This document shows, piece by piece, positions 1 through 12,640 of a stretch of 64,000 nucleotides of DNA; positions within the stretch are counted from its first letter, which is position 1; each line of letters starts with the position of its first letter. This DNA is from Hypoxylon rubiginosum (taxonomy: Eukaryota > Ascomycota > Sordariomycetes > Xylariales > Hypoxylaceae), in assembly GCA_902806565.1 (NCBI GenBank), contig CADCXA010000029.1, positions 1,888,792 through 1,952,791 on the forward strand. The letters run 5' to 3'. A model generated the notes under the pieces. That model ran no database searches and had not been told where the DNA came from. It saw only the letters and a list, made by a program, of their open reading frames with translations. The position numbers and the translations under genes were made by a program.

Positions 1-3000
1 GTATCAAGAGAGTCAAGAGAATCAACGACACGACACGAGTTGTCGATGTGACTGTGGCCTGCCAATGCGAAAATAGATGACGGAAGTATACGTCAAGAAG
101 TGAGTTATTAAAAGTTGCGCATTCGAGAAAGACGATAGATAGCAATGGACTCGAGAGTCAGTAGAGTCAGTAGAGTCAATCGGTTGGACAATTGTAAGTA
201 ACTGAAGCAGCCTTGAGTTACCAAGTGCGAGCCCGGAATTGAAGCTTCAACTGGCCCCGTTTGTTAAACAGCTTAGAATGTCAGAATGGGTGGCAGATGT
301 TGATTTCTATTCTGCTAGTGTGTAGCTTAAGCTGTGTTTGCTGACCGCCGGCTTGGCTGCTCGTGAACCAATAGCTCGGGGGGCTAGACCCTCGTGTAAG
401 TGTTCAAAGTCGTATAAGCGTGTAAGTGAGAAATATGAGTTTTCTCGGTGGTGGCGAGAAAAAAAATTGGTGATGGTAAAAAATCGGAAAAAAATTGGAT
501 CGAAAAACCCCGACACGCGGGATGATGTTTGAAGTAAAGACTGGTGATATATTGAAAGTGTTAGACTTGAGTACGATACCGAAAGTCGGTCGGAGGTTTG
601 TTAAGAACTATTGTAAGAACCACGGGAGGCTGTGGAGCGCAAGTCGTAAGTCTACTCAGATGCATGTATCAAGACCTATCTAAGTTGCATGCAAGTCTAT
701 ATGGGGGAAGTCTTGGTATCACCCGGTCTTGAAACCAGCGGTGAGGGTTGTTATACCCATTGCCCATAGCCTGCCAACGCGTCCATGCCCTTGAACGGCC
801 TCTTTCTGTTGTTCCAAGTCGTAATAACATCGTCGTAGAAAGACGAGATTAGATGATCGACTGCGAAGTCAGTGGAGTAGGATATAGATGGTCTAATCCC
901 GAATATCAGTTGAAAAATAGTCAAAGCTCCCGGAAGCCAATTAGCATGAGAAAGCGGACCGTGATAGACAGACGATGTTGGCATGTACCGAATGGCAGGA
1001 GGCGTAGCGGTGCTGATGACCTCTTCGGCGCCATATGTAAGAGGTCCGTCCCCGTCAAAGATCAATTGGAAGCTTGCCATTACTCCCAGACTACTAGGCG
1101 AGCTCGGGGAAGCGTATACGGTTATGGATTATTTACTTTACCTCTTCATTGGTAAATTGGTATAGGTCGTCGTCACAACACCCTGAACGTGGATCTCCTT
1201 AGCATCAGAGCAGCCCCCGGAGTTCCACTGTAGACCAAACTGTGCCACTCAGCTAACAGTTGCCGTCAATCAGCGTCCGCCGCTCTATCTACTCGCACAG
1301 TGCTTGTCACAGTCCTACACTACTCCTTTGTCTACCAAAGGACCGGAGCCTTGATCGGTCTTAGTCCGGCTGCGCGAATGGCTCTATGGATGGGGCAATT
1401 GTGCCATTGGATCGGTAGCTCTGGTATATGTTCGCCTTGCACCAGTTCATCCCGTTGGATACCAGCTCTTGCGGGCTCAGGCTGGTTGTGGACTGAGCCA
1501 CGACACTGAAGTTCGCTCATCTGATCTTTATAGCGTACCTAGTCTTGCCGGGAAAAGGGGCTACCGCTTCGTCATCCAACATGCCGGAACCGTGACGTCC
1601 CTCGCGATCTCAGAAGACCCGAAAAGTGACAGTCAGGAAGAACAGCAACTTGGCCGTTGTCGTATGGGCCATAATGGATATGATGCCTTTCCCCTTTCGT
1701 GCTTAGCCCGCAGCCAGGTGATACGCAGCCAAGTACATATGCCATTCACATATTCCCCAACTTGGAAGTCTTCATTAGTAGGTCACACCTATTGGGGCGA
1801 CTGGGTCTGTCTTCCTCCAGTCTAAGCCGGTGATAGGTACAGCAGTTCTAACGAGCCCCGCGGCCACTCGACCAGTCAATCCGGACCACAGTGCCATGCC
1901 AATACTCCTTGGTTGCATTCAGCTGTCACGGACCTGCTGCGAGAGTTGCTTGTCACACTCGCATCTGAAGAAAGAAGAAGAGGCTGGCCGCTTGTGTGGC
2001 CCCCTCACGACGAATTGGGAACCAATCGACTCCTAACAGAGAAGCAGGTACACTTTGAAGTGCCGCATGGGCATGGCAGAGAAGATGGTGTGCGGCTACT
2101 AGGGAAGGAGACGTGATCACGATCTTTTCGGCGGCCTACTATGTACAGCTATCTCCTTGGTTGGCATGCATGGAAGAAAGTCGCACGAGGCCTCAGCATC
2201 TGGCCACGGATTAGATATGGGTGTGGTGAGATGGAAAAGTGACCCAGAGGTCACGACGGGAAGGATTGGTTTAGAAGAGGAGGGGTCAAGTAAGGGAGGA
2301 CAGGTAAGCCAGGGGGTGATCTGAACTAGAACTTCACTCCAGACCAATCATCTGCCAGTAAGTGGATATAAGTCGGTGCTATGGGACAAGCTCACGCTTT
2401 GGATAGGACCTTGAAATGGTTCATTCAATTGGATAAGGTGGATCGAACATGAAGACCGTTACCCATTTCAAGCTATCGATAGAGACCTCTCTAGCTCTCC
2501 TACTTACCTTAGGTAGGTAGTCCAGACGTTTGTGGACCTGGCGGCTGCTTTTCCGTTCTCATCACTTCCCTCGGGATCCAAGATGATCCAAGATGCAGTA
2601 TATGGCCAAAATGGCTAACTCTGGCCAAAATCTCCTTCACTGGCGAGACCGGTTTCGTCTGGGCACTCCACCGGGAAGTACGCCGAGCCAGTATCGGCGG
2701 TCAACGTGTGTGTGAGCACAGGATGATCGACAGGCATCACTTGGACGAATAGAGTCGCCCGCTCTCCAGGCCGGGGCCTTTCTCTGATCGTCGCCCTCAG
2801 CTTTTAAAGGGCTTGGGTAGGTAAGCTCAGCAGCAGAAACACAGAGCTCTTCCCAATTTCTTTAGCTCTCGAGAAGAAGCTCCCGCATGCGGAATTGTTG
2901 TAACTTCGTCCTGCTTTAGCTGGTAAATCTTTCCGATTTGTCTCGTCTCGGGATGATGTACGTGATGATCCTTGCCCGTCTCCATGATCTTCCCCCCCTT

Positions 3001-5102
3001 TTTTATCGACTATGTACCTACGTATGAGAGGCGGGGGCGGGGTTGATGATGAGTTCATCGTCAGATCGTCAAGCCATATGCCAGTTATGCACGAATGAGC
3101 TATAGATAAGCTTGTCTTCTCATTACCTCAATGAGGAAAAGGCCGACTCCTCCACGTGTACGACGGGCTTGGTTCCTCAAGCTAATTGCAAAGGTAAGAA
3201 ACTATTACGGAAACTCCTCGGTCGAGCTCGTCATCTTACGGCACCGCCCGCATTGTTAACTTGGACGATCCCAGAAGAGTTCTCGACAGTTATGGACATG
3301 TTAGCAAGTTTGAGACCAGCTCTTCGGGAGGTTGTGCCTGTCGATTTCCCGTCCAGACTGTAACATGATGCAGGGTCATCCATCGACGCATGGTCGGTGA
3401 GGGGGACGAGCACTCCTACACCCTATCACTATAGGCTGAGGCAGCTTCAGGATTCTAGCTCCCGACCTTAGGTATGCAGCTATGCCCACTCGCTTCCTTC
3501 ATCCCATCTCTTAGGGGGAGTAAAGTATCCGTGTATCCATCTCTAGGTAGTCAGATGCGTCGCCCTGCAGCCATTCAGACCTCCCAGCTCAGTCCAATCA
3601 TTCCCGTTGGACAGAGACCCGCCAGTCAAGCGGAAAACAAGGGGGAAAAGGTATTGCATCTGTAAGTAAAATACCATGAGACTAGACAGACTAGACTGCC
3701 AGACTGCGTGGATAGCATCTGCCACCACGCATGGAATCGGAGGTATTGGGATAGCTGCAGATGCCAGCACCCCCACCACCAACATCGTGATAGGCAGAAA
3801 TTCATATGCACGAGAAGACTGAATTATCATTGGCTGTGATATCACGCAACGAAGCGCCCTATCCTACCAAAAAGCCCTCTTAAGAGAAACCTCCAACCTA
3901 TCTAGTCACGCAATACCTCCTCGTGTAATGTGCAATGGAAGGCAACAAAAAAAACAAAAACTTCTTTACCGAGAAGACCACCCCGAGTGTTCAAGTAGGT
4001 ATGTACTCATCCATTATCTATTATTCAGTATATACATAGTCCATACCTTCGAACGTTGAAACCCATCAGCTTTAGCTGTCTCTCAGCCCGTCTCCTTTTC
4101 CACGATCCACCCCGCATTCGAAGTCTTATCCCTCATAGCCGGGCCTCGTCAAACCGGCCCCGGTCAGGGGTCCTTCATGCCTACGCAAGATACTATGTAC
4201 ATACATACACATCCATAGCTCGCAGCCGACTACTGCATAATAAGGAGCATGGGCTCTAGCAGTATGTACGTAGTAGGCAGAATGAAGGAGAAGCGGACTT
4301 ATAGCCCTGCTGCCATCTGCTTAGCGATTGGATCACCCCAATTCACCTGCAGATCCAGTGTGACCCTGAACTTGGACGTTTCATTGGAGGTCACAGCCTA
4401 CTTACTTACATACCGGCTATCGGACGTGCGATAGAAAGATGCGGAATTCCCACGATCTCCTCCCTACCTGCCTACTGGTCACCTTACCGAACCAAGGAAT
4501 CGTGCTACCTACTCTGACAGGTAGTTGTAGCCAGGTGAATACCCGCCGGTCAACAAGTGCACCGATAAGTTAATCGCGTATTTGGAGTATAAGTGCGACT
4601 AGAAAACCCGAGCGTTGCATATGTATGCCCAGGGTTACTACTAGTCTGTTATTCCGAATGGGGGGCGATCTTGAGAGGATCTCGAATGGATGCGAACAAC
4701 GTGCATGTTAGGGGGTTATGTCTGACCTCAGCTTCGGCACAAGGCTCAGCTACGTGAGGGCGGTGTCTATTCCTCCGCTATTCACCCCTTCCCCCCCCCC
4801 CCCCCCCCCCTTTTTCCCCCCTTTTCTTCGCCAGACAAGGCGTATAAACCAGATAGGCCAAAGTGATAGGAAGATGGAATTTGCCTTGGAGAATTTGCTC
4901 TTTGAATATCGCTCGACCTCCTCGATAACCGACAACTACGCTGAACAAAGCCTCGGCATCCATCGGCTTTTGTCTTCGTATTTGCCTTATGCTTTGGGCT
5001 GAGTTAAGTCGAAGGTGCCCAAGCCCAATTGTCTAAGGCCTACGAGTTATGAGACGTACGGTTTGATTTAGACGTCCACGATCGTAGATCCAAGACATAC
5101 TC
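1..5102. other. Gene-poor left end, no supported gene
   Basis: I see no convincing gene here. Open frames are short (about 120 codons at most), overlap on both strands and show no recognisable domain, signal peptide or splice pattern. The stretch has small low-complexity features: a triplicated 9-bp unit (agagtcagt) near 150-180 and a C homopolymer at 4791-4810. No tRNA-like or rRNA-like segment was recognised. It may be spacer DNA or hold non-coding transcripts that cannot be seen from sequence alone. Confidence 0.5.
4791..4810. repeat. 20-nt C homopolymer
   Basis: An uninterrupted run of 20 C residues is followed by T5 and further C and T runs. The antisense frame reads as polyglycine, so ORFs spanning it are artefacts. 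The length is likely to vary between isolates or sequencing runs. Confidence 0.9.
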
Positions 5103-5110
5103 ACTACTAC

Positions 5111-5198
5111 CGGAACGCCTAAAGTCACGGAGTAAGTGCCTAAAGCCACGGAGTCTTTTACCTACTAGGCCCGATACGGCTTATCTAATTAGGTAATC
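5111..5198 (+). repeat. Left 88-bp terminal inverted repeat
   Basis: It starts with cggaacgcct and ends with ggtaatc. It is the exact reverse complement of 5644-5731 and contains an internal two-copy tandem unit (cctaaag-t/c-cacggagt). Confidence 0.93.
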
Positions 5199-5643
5199 AA
5201 TCTTCAATACAAATCGCAAGTATTTTTGTAAATTGCCAATTACCAACCTTCAAAAAGTAATACACGAATAACTTCACGAAAGCCAAACGTAGAATCTTAA
5301 GAAAATTATCATTAAAAAGTTTTTAATCATAGAATTTAATCTATACTGGTTGCATTATATCCAGGTGCTTATTTCTTAAGAGATGTGGCTGTTAAAGATG
5401 AGTATGTAAGTTGGTAGCTTTGGAGGGTATCACGTGCCCACTTTGATACTATTTTTACTTAAGAATAACTTTCTCAATAAAGCATATACCAAGTTAAGCT
5501 ATATATTGTTTTATAGCTTTAAGCTGGGATATAATATATATTTATATAAAAAAATTATATAAGCGCTGGCGATATTTTCATATAGGATTAAGTATATTAG
5601 AAAAAAGGATACTTATTTCTGTGAAAAAGTTGTACTGGGACTC

Positions 5644-5731
5644 GATTACCTAATTAGATAAGCCGTATCGGGCCTAGTAGGTAAAAGACTCCGTGGCTTT
5701 AGGCACTTACTCCGTGACTTTAGGCGTTCCG
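5644..5731 (-). repeat. Right 88-bp terminal inverted repeat
   Basis: Reverse complement of the left arm at 5111-5198. It ends in cgttccg immediately before the second copy of the 8-bp duplication. Confidence 0.93.
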
Positions 5732-5739
5732 ACTACTAC

Positions 5740-6303
5740 CGGCATGGTGGCGTTCCTTTCGCGCGCATGGCACACAGCAAATCTTAGACATTATACGTAT
5801 GCTATACAACTTTTAGAATGAGACATGACAACATCGACGCTCTCTCATTGAGGAATGAAATTAGGAGGCCCCTGTCTGATATGATCGTAAACACAACCCG
5901 GAGTGTCGGGATCGTGATTGCCACAATCCTAAACGCCTTGTTCTCACGTAGGATGGTGTCGTATACCTATTTTAAATACTCGCATGTCCATTCGCTTGAG
6001 TGAATTGCTATAGGCGAGAGAGGGGGAAAAACCGCAGCCCTACTTAAACGCAGGCAGACGCGGCTACGCAAGTTGCGACCAATACGGTCACTCATATCCG
6101 AGGCATAGAATCCGTCACAACTTTGTGGAATCCGAATAACTTTCTTGGGACAATTCATTGGGATTGCTCATACGAACTGAGATTCCAATGCCCGATGTCC
6201 TATAGCCCATGACCTAGGTGGTCGTAAGATGTGTCATAGAGCATAGCCTCAATGCACGTAACCGCGCCCGGAAGGCCCGGAGTGGCCAAATCCCCAGGAA
6301 TCA
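5740..6303. other. Spacer between the TIR element and the phosphoesterase gene
   Basis: Only short open frames (about 63 codons at most) are present and none resembles a known protein. The right part should hold the 3' UTR of the leftward metallophosphoesterase gene. Confidence 0.5.
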
Positions 6304-7407
6304 TCACCCCCAGACAGGCAACTCAATGTCAATCACGATCGGTTTGTGTAGCCTCCGGGGTCCTGAATGCGGATAGCTAGAAGCCTGTAGGGCACAATTA
6401 ACGACGCACGTCTCTTTGCGCCCGAGCCGCCCTGCCAGTGCGACCCCGTCGCTCCGCGCTGACGCCGGGTTCCCACTAAGACCCCGGGTGCCGATGCCCG
6501 GCTGTGCTGCTTCCGCAGTCGTGTTCGTTGTAGCCTTCGCCATTCCAGAATCATCGGTCATGTACGTTTCTACAGTTGGCGGCGATACCTTGCTTCCATC
6601 GTTGTCTAAGGGTTTGTCACCCTTAGCCGTAAGATCGACTAGGCTGTTCTTTTCATTCCCCGTACCTGGATCCTCCCACTGATAGGTGCTTGCCAGCTCC
6701 TTGTACCGCACGAATTTGTTGGATAGGTCCCAACGCACGCGCTCTACGCCTCTCGCATCATGAACGTGCCCGCAAAGCGCGATACGTGGTCGTACCCTCC
6801 ACATCGCCTGCCGCAAGATTTCACACCCTGCTGCTACTCTGTAGCGGTTTTCGTCTCTGTGCGTGTGTGCTGGGGTATGGGTGACGAGTATGTCTGTACT
6901 GAGCGGAATATCCTGCCAGATCTTCTCCGCCGCTGCGTCTGTGTGGTCATATTGGAAAGCCCAATTTCCACACGCGGGTACATAGGGCGAGCCGAACACG
7001 TCGAAAGTCGTCCCTGGACCGGACGGCGAGGTGAGCTTGATTGTGCGACTCTCGTGCTGAAGGTAAGTGAGAGATTCGGATTCAGTGAGGAGTTTCTGAC
7101 AGTCAGTGGGATTCTGGGGCGTGTTGTTATGGAAGTAGTTCCCGTACTGCTCGTAGGAATCGGTATCGAGAGTGAGGTCATGGTTCCCGGCAATAACAAG
7201 CTTGCATTCGAAATCGGCTTTCTCGAGCCATGCCACTTGTTTGGAAAGCTCGCTGAAACTCCCTTCGTTTGTCAGGTCTCCGCAATGGATGAGCACATCG
7301 CCCTTTGGGAGCTTCACTGTGCAATTGTGCGTGTCCGATATACATACGAAACGCGTTCGGCGAGTCCGCTGCGGGATCATCGAGGGAGACACCGCTGATT
7401 GCGCCAT
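6304..7407 (-). CDS. Calcineurin-like metallophosphoesterase
   Basis: Intronless ORF of 367 aa, starting at the first ATG. It has the metallophosphoesterase signature in order: SDTHN (about residues 24-28), GDLTN (43-47), GNHD (74-77), a later histidine-rich THTPAHTH block and CGHVHDARG. These supply the Asp/His/Asn ligands of a two-metal centre. The arrangement resembles the small MPPED-type family common in fungi, which hydrolyse phosphoester or cyclic phosphodiester bonds; the substrate cannot be inferred. There is no signal peptide or membrane segment, so it is probably cytosolic. The last 120 or so residues, after the catalytic domain, are low-complexity and polar and lack recognisable domains. 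Adjacent genes are not functionally related. The family call is firm. Confidence 0.88.
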   Translation of the reverse strand: MAQSAVSPSMIPQRTRRTRFVCISDTHNCTVKLPKGDVLIHCGDLTNEGSFSELSKQVAWLEKADFECKLVIAGNHDLTLDTDSYEQYGNYFHNNTPQNPTDCQKLLTESESLTYLQHESRTIKLTSPSGPGTTFDVFGSPYVPACGNWAFQYDHTDAAAEKIWQDIPLSTDILVTHTPAHTHRDENRYRVAAGCEILRQAMWRVRPRIALCGHVHDARGVERVRWDLSNKFVRYKELASTYQWEDPGTGNEKNSLVDLTAKGDKPLDNDGSKVSPPTVETYMTDDSGMAKATTNTTAEAAQPGIGTRGLSGNPASARSDGVALAGRLGRKETCVVNCALQASSYPHSGPRRLHKPIVIDIELPVWG

Positions 7408-9781
7408 GCCTGCAATAGTGATAGCACAAGATTCGAGGGTTGTACTCTTTAGGCCGCCTATCTCGTCGTTTGTCCCGTATTTGCTAAGAGTTTGCCGAAC
7501 TCTGTCGTCGTATGTTGTTGCCTACGTAGGCATCCCTGGAGCAAGAACATCTACATACATTGTTCAGACCATAGTAGCCGGTGATGTAGTAGGATATCTA
7601 CAACGGTAGGGAAGCTCTGTGAAGTAATGTGTAATCTCTGACCGAGGTACTAGATTACACCATGAACAAACAGTCGAGCAAACGAAGCATTCCTGACGTG
7701 TCTCTAAGAGTATCGGATGCCTCCTTCGGACTTTTGCAATCAGAATGAACCTCGCGACATGATAGATGTATGCTTATTATGTATATATGTATATGAGGTA
7801 CCCAGGTAGGTAAGGGATGCTGTATTGGAGGTTGCTGACGATAAAAGATGCATGACATTGCCTCGTGTTGGACGAGATGGATACCCTCATAAAATACAAA
7901 ATAAAATACAAAGCAGAGCTCGGTCCCGCATTGGAAAAATCTAGTATCAGGAAATTCAGGGTCAAGTTGCATGGATAGCCATGGGCTGGATTCTAGAATA
8001 CAGTCAAGAAGAAAAGACACCAACTGTGCAAATAGGGGGTGAAAATGTAGCATAAGACAGTGCCAATTACTATCAAGCTATCGGCTATCAACCCCGCGCT
8101 GGTACCTAGGTAGTAGCACGGCACCCTTAGCACCCAATGGGACGGCTAGGATTCTACCGGACCCTGTCCAACCCAGGCTTGGCCCCGGTTGGTAATGTTG
8201 CATCCCACAGTGCATATATTAAATTCAGGGGCAGTCTAAGCTCAATGTTCCCTTTTTTTTTCTTTTCCTTTTCTCTTTTCTTTTACTTTGTATTTCGTGC
8301 ATATATCTGATTATCGAGATGACGGATAGATTGATTCGTATTCAAACGTACAGGGAAGGTTTTAAATAAAAGATGAGGTATACATGTACTTGCAAGGCAT
8401 AATATTTTCTCCTGCTGCATGCATGTTCTTATATCTTTACGAAATGCATGTGCTCATGTGCTTATACGCTCATATGATCATGTATACTCACAGGCCAAAA
8501 TCATGTTAATAGACGGCGATGGCCGGATGCAGATTGTCACATGCAATAATGCAAACTCATCTCTCCCTTATGCCCCGATATATACCTAAATGAAACTTTA
8601 TGCGTGCGAAGGTGATTTTTTATTTTAATTTTTTTCTCCTAGGCCTACGAAGGTCCTCTCGGATCTTTCCTAGGCCATTCGTAGTGGATCAAGTTCAAGG
8701 TTTTTAACCTAATAGGGCATATTAAATCTCACAAAATTGATAGTGAACCAATCCCCTTTCCGCATGCATCTCATAGTCCCCCCCCTAGTCCCCTAGTCAC
8801 CCCCAGACCACCGACCCCCGACGCTGCACTTGCACTGCATTGGTACTGCACTGATACTGCACGTTGCTCACTGCACGCACTACAGAAACTACCTACCTAA
8901 CCCCCCCAGCCCTGAACCACAATATTTGCTTCCGCCGCGCCACGACGCTCCTTAACCCGTAACCAACTTTCGCCTCGACTCCAATTGGCCTTTCCACGCA
9001 CCTCTTCCCGCCTGTCCACCTGTCTCCCTGCCTCCTTCAGGAGCCTGCATCCCCCATGAAAGCAATTGCCCTATTGGATCGACAGCAGGTCGCGTGAAAG
9101 TGCAGTCAAGTGCCGGTCAGGACCCAGACTTACGTGTTGAGGTCGAGGTTGAGGTTAAAGAGTCGGGACAACTTGCGACGGATCTACTTCCACCCAGTCT
9201 AGGGAGTCCACCTGGCAGCTCAGCAGGACAAGAGATAAAGAAAGTTTTGTGGATTTGGCCTGTCTGGCATCAAACCGGTCCGTCGTGGATGACATCTGCA
9301 AACTACCTACAACCACGACTACGACCACGACTACGAACTAGGTACTACGACTACGACTACCGGAAAGCTTACCAAGATACGAGCGAATCACCTGTGGGAG
9401 CTAACTTAGATCAATCCCCGTTTTTCGTACTCGACATCCTCTCGTCACTCTTTCACCTATACGGCGATTTCTAGCTGGATGACATTGAGAGAGCCGCTGG
9501 CGACGGCTACTTCATCGCGTCACTCTCACTAAGACTATACCACTCTCGCCTCTGCCATTGCCGTCACTATCGCGATCATAACTCTCAATCTCTTTTTCTT
9601 TTTGTCTTCGTCACCCTTTACAATCGCGTAATCTTCTTTTCAAAGGAGCGCGTTGGTCGACACTCGGTTCTTGTCTATCCTAGTCACACATTGTGACACC
9701 AGGTGTAGAGCTGATCGATAGCGTCTCGAGTTCCACCAAGACGCTGTTACCCGTGGCTGTCACTGACCGACCCTTTTCGAG
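7408..9781. other. Intergenic stretch upstream of the TeaR-like gene
   Basis: No supported gene. Toward the right it becomes rich in pyrimidine tracts (about 8250-8290 and 8880-9060), has an imperfect run of TGCA-containing units (about 8823-8875) and a ctacgacca-type triplet-rich stretch (about 9310-9360). This is consistent with a long promoter and 5' UTR for the gene starting at 9782. A 126-codon open frame at 9094-9474 has no ATG start and is triplet-repeat rich, so I do not call it. Confidence 0.45.
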
Positions 9782-11469
9782 ATGGCAGCCATGTCAGCAG
9801 TCTTGGGTACCACAACGCTCACTCCTCCTAGCAGCTCGCATGCAGACCACCCTGGTTGGAAGCAAGCATCCGCTAACCATCACGACGTAAGTTGTCTTTT
9901 CCTCCACGTTTCCACCATCTTCACTCGTCTTAACTCCTCGCCGTCATTCCTGTCGCGCTTTGTCACTTGTAATAAAATTTGAACTAACGTGTATTGCTAT
10001 CGTATAGAACTCTATGCCGCACAAGTTACCTACAAGTCGGCACGAGACCAATGGCTCCGTAAAGGGGATCTCTCCGCTCCAGAATGGAGACTCTGACTAC
10101 GACCCATATGCGTCCAATAACTATTTTCCTAATAAAGGTTCGAACTCCTCCAAGACCTGACTCCATCTATGAAGAGAGTAATCTTTACTATATGGTAAAA
10201 TGTAATACTTGAAGAATTTTGCTGATGGCAATGATAGACCAACGGACGAGTCAGTCGAACTCGACATCCGATCTCAAACGTCCGAATGCCGAAATTACGC
10301 CTTCTGAACTCGAAGATGAACGATCGAAATGGATCCACAGGGACAAGCTAGCTAGGATAGAGAATCAGGAGCTTCAGGCTGCCGGTATCTTCTTGCCTAA
10401 GCCAAGAGCTCGAAGCAGACCGGGACGAGATCGTAGTCAAGACAAGACGAATGGAAACCGACGGGGTACCGATGCTTCAGAGCAGCCAGCTGCGAGATCA
10501 CGAAAAAACTCGGAATTGAGTCTTGACAAGACCCTTGAAATTGAGGTCCCAGATTGGGATTTGCGTCTCCCTGAGGAGATAGCAGAAGATCCTGGTGAAT
10601 ATTTTATACCAAATGGCACGGGCAAATCGCGTATCCCCGTAGCGAAGCTTAGTCCGGCACCAATCCCCGTCGATTTCCTCGATCGAGATGCGCCTGTCCG
10701 ACGACAGCCTAGCTACGCTGTACTTGACGAAGATCCTTCGATTTCATTGCCAAAGCCTCGATCTCGCAGTGGTAGCTCTAATCCCCTCGAAGTCCCGAAA
10801 ATTCAGCCTGCAAAACGCTCTGTTACGGAAGGGTCGCCCAAAAAAGGGACAACAGCCGGAGCCGCTGGAGCTAGGAAAACATCTGCGCCGGCAAAGACTA
10901 CACAGGGCCGACCCAAGACACGATCAGGACCAGCTCCTCGCAGCAATTCCACGACACGACCAACCACTCGGTCTGGTGAGCTATCGCCCGTGTCTAAGTC
11001 TGCTCCGGAGGGGGAACCGCCGTGGATGATATCGGCTTACAAGCCTGATCCACGCCTGCCGCCGGATCAACAACTACTACCGACCGTTGCGAAGAGGTTA
11101 CAACAAGAGAAGTGGGAACAAGAAGGCAAGTTCGGGAATATCTACGACAGGGAATTCCGCCCTCTCAACGATGAGGGTTTCTTAAAACCGCCTGAGTTGG
11201 AAAAGCCAAAGGATGCCGAGGAAAGACAAGACGAGTGGCCGTTGCGCGCTGACGCTAAGAGTCCAAATACGGGAAGTCGCCCCGGCACGAGCTCCTATTC
11301 GACGATGCCCAGGATTCAAGATACACCGACCATGAGCCCTCTTGCCAGTCCACGACCACCTCAACAACCCCAAATACAAACCGTGCAGAGTCCCAGAGTA
11401 CCAACGCAGGTAGAGCAGCCTCAAGAAAAGCCGAAGAAGTCTGGTTGCGGTTGCTGCGTCGTAATGTGA
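9782..11469 (+). CDS. teaR: TeaR-like CaaX-prenylated polarity protein
   Basis: Three exons, 9782-9886, 10008-10137 and 10238-11469, give 488 aa with phases that join cleanly; the second intron has a weak GTTCGA donor. The protein is hydrophilic, Ser/Pro/Arg-rich and largely disordered. It has a conserved-looking ELEDERSKWIHRDKLARIE segment and ends in GCGCCVVM. The terminal CVVM is a CaaX box and the extra upstream cysteines could be palmitoylated, so the protein is probably anchored to the plasma membrane. This layout matches TeaR of Aspergillus (Mod5 in fission yeast), the cortical receptor that captures the kelch protein TeaA at growth sites and links microtubule ends to polarity. The identification rests on remembered family features and the CaaX end. 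An unrelated prenylated protein is possible but less likely. Confidence 0.68.
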
Positions 11470-12572
11470 TCAGTCTGGTACGATCCGCATTAGCATAACT
11501 TTCGATTCTCTTCTGCGATTTGCGAAGCGCGCCATTGACGTGGGCAAACGATAAGAATAGATCTGAACGACGTTACGACTCTCCTGAAACTTGACTTCAT
11601 TCCGCGCTGTTTTACTTAGTCCAATACCACACCCACTATTCAACCCCTTTCTTTTGTTTACCGATCAATGTCATATCACATCGAGATCTGGTCTTTAATT
11701 CCGCCACCGAGTTGAAATTCCTACACCCTCGCCGGTTTGCTTCATCCTCCGGATAGCCCCAATGTGTTTACTCACCACCATCGCGTTATCTCTGCTTTCA
11801 AAACGGGTTACCGGCGTTCGCAGGTGTGTTGGACAGCGGCCCAGAGTAGTAGGGCCACCATTCAGTTCGTCTACGCCAAAGGAGTTGCGGTTGTCTCTAG
11901 GTCGGCATCCATGTTTGAGTTTTACAACTGTATAATTTGTCCTGTTTTGTTTTGCGAATCCCGTTCTTAGACGTTGCGTTCAAGCAACAAAAGTGTCTCG
12001 ACCACAGATTTCGATCTTCGTGTAGGGGAGAGTCGGTTCGCGAAATTCTGATTGAAGATGGAAAGATGGCGGAGGTTGATTCTTCTGAGTGCGCAAGGGC
12101 TCGGTTAAGGCGATGAGAAGAAGACACGAGTCTGAGTTGTCATAGCCAGCTAGGTGATTTCAGATACCCCTCCTAACTGGTATGAAGATACCTAGAGACT
12201 CGAGTAAATGCAAAATTTATATCCAATTATGTCTCTTGATATGTGACCCTCAGTCTTATTGTAGCCAAGGAGTATATTATCGAACCAGAAAAAGGGGCCA
12301 TCGGTGATAGCTTCATGTCATCCATGCTCCCATGCAACATAAGTTTCTCTTCTGTATATCCACCTGCCTCAGGTACTTGATAAGTGCTATTGGCAAGTTA
12401 GGCCGAGTTACTTTAGGTATGTATGTACGATCCTATGAATGTTCTGGAACATGGGTAAACATAATCTAGGTCTACAGCTGTACAAATGCATTACCATATT
12501 GAACGCGAGAGGATAAGAATACTAGCTAGACAAACACAAGTACAATGATATGTGTTTCACCTAGTATATTTC

Positions 12573-12640
12573 TAGAACGTCGGTGATCATAGAACGTCGG
12601 TGATCATAGAACGTCGGTGATCATAGAACGTCGGTGATCA
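12573..12640. repeat. 17-bp tandem repeat, four copies
   Basis: The unit tagaacgtcggtgatca is repeated four times without mismatch (68 bp). It lies in the intergenic region and does not overlap any recognised gene. Confidence 0.95.

Larger units (their letters stand above)
5103..5739. mobile_element. Non-autonomous TIR element (MITE-like) with 8-bp TSD
   Basis: Two arms, 5111-5198 and 5644-5731, are inverted copies of each other over 88 bp with no mismatch that I can find, and enclose an AT-rich core of about 445 bp. The same 8-mer, actactac, lies directly outside both arms (5103-5110 and 5732-5739), as expected for a target-site duplication. Each arm carries two tandem copies of a roughly 18-bp unit ending cacggagt. 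There is no transposase ORF, so the element would be mobilised in trans. An 8-bp TSD is typical of hAT elements, while long TIRs are more typical of MULE or foldback elements, so the superfamily is uncertain. Identical arms suggest recent insertion or arm homogenisation. Confidence 0.9.

Noticed and set aside
853..2116. Several 60-118-codon frames in the left end
   Set aside because: Overlapping, no domain, and composition like non-coding DNA.
4718..5002. 94-codon plus-strand frame and its antisense
   Set aside because: It runs through the 20-nt poly-C tract, so its frame depends on homopolymer length.
5103..5739. The TIR element as an autonomous transposon
   Set aside because: The 445-bp core has no transposase-like ORF.
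9094..9474. 126-codon plus-strand frame upstream of the TeaR-like gene
   Set aside because: It lacks an ATG start, contains triplet-repeat low-complexity sequence and no domain. It is more likely leader or promoter.
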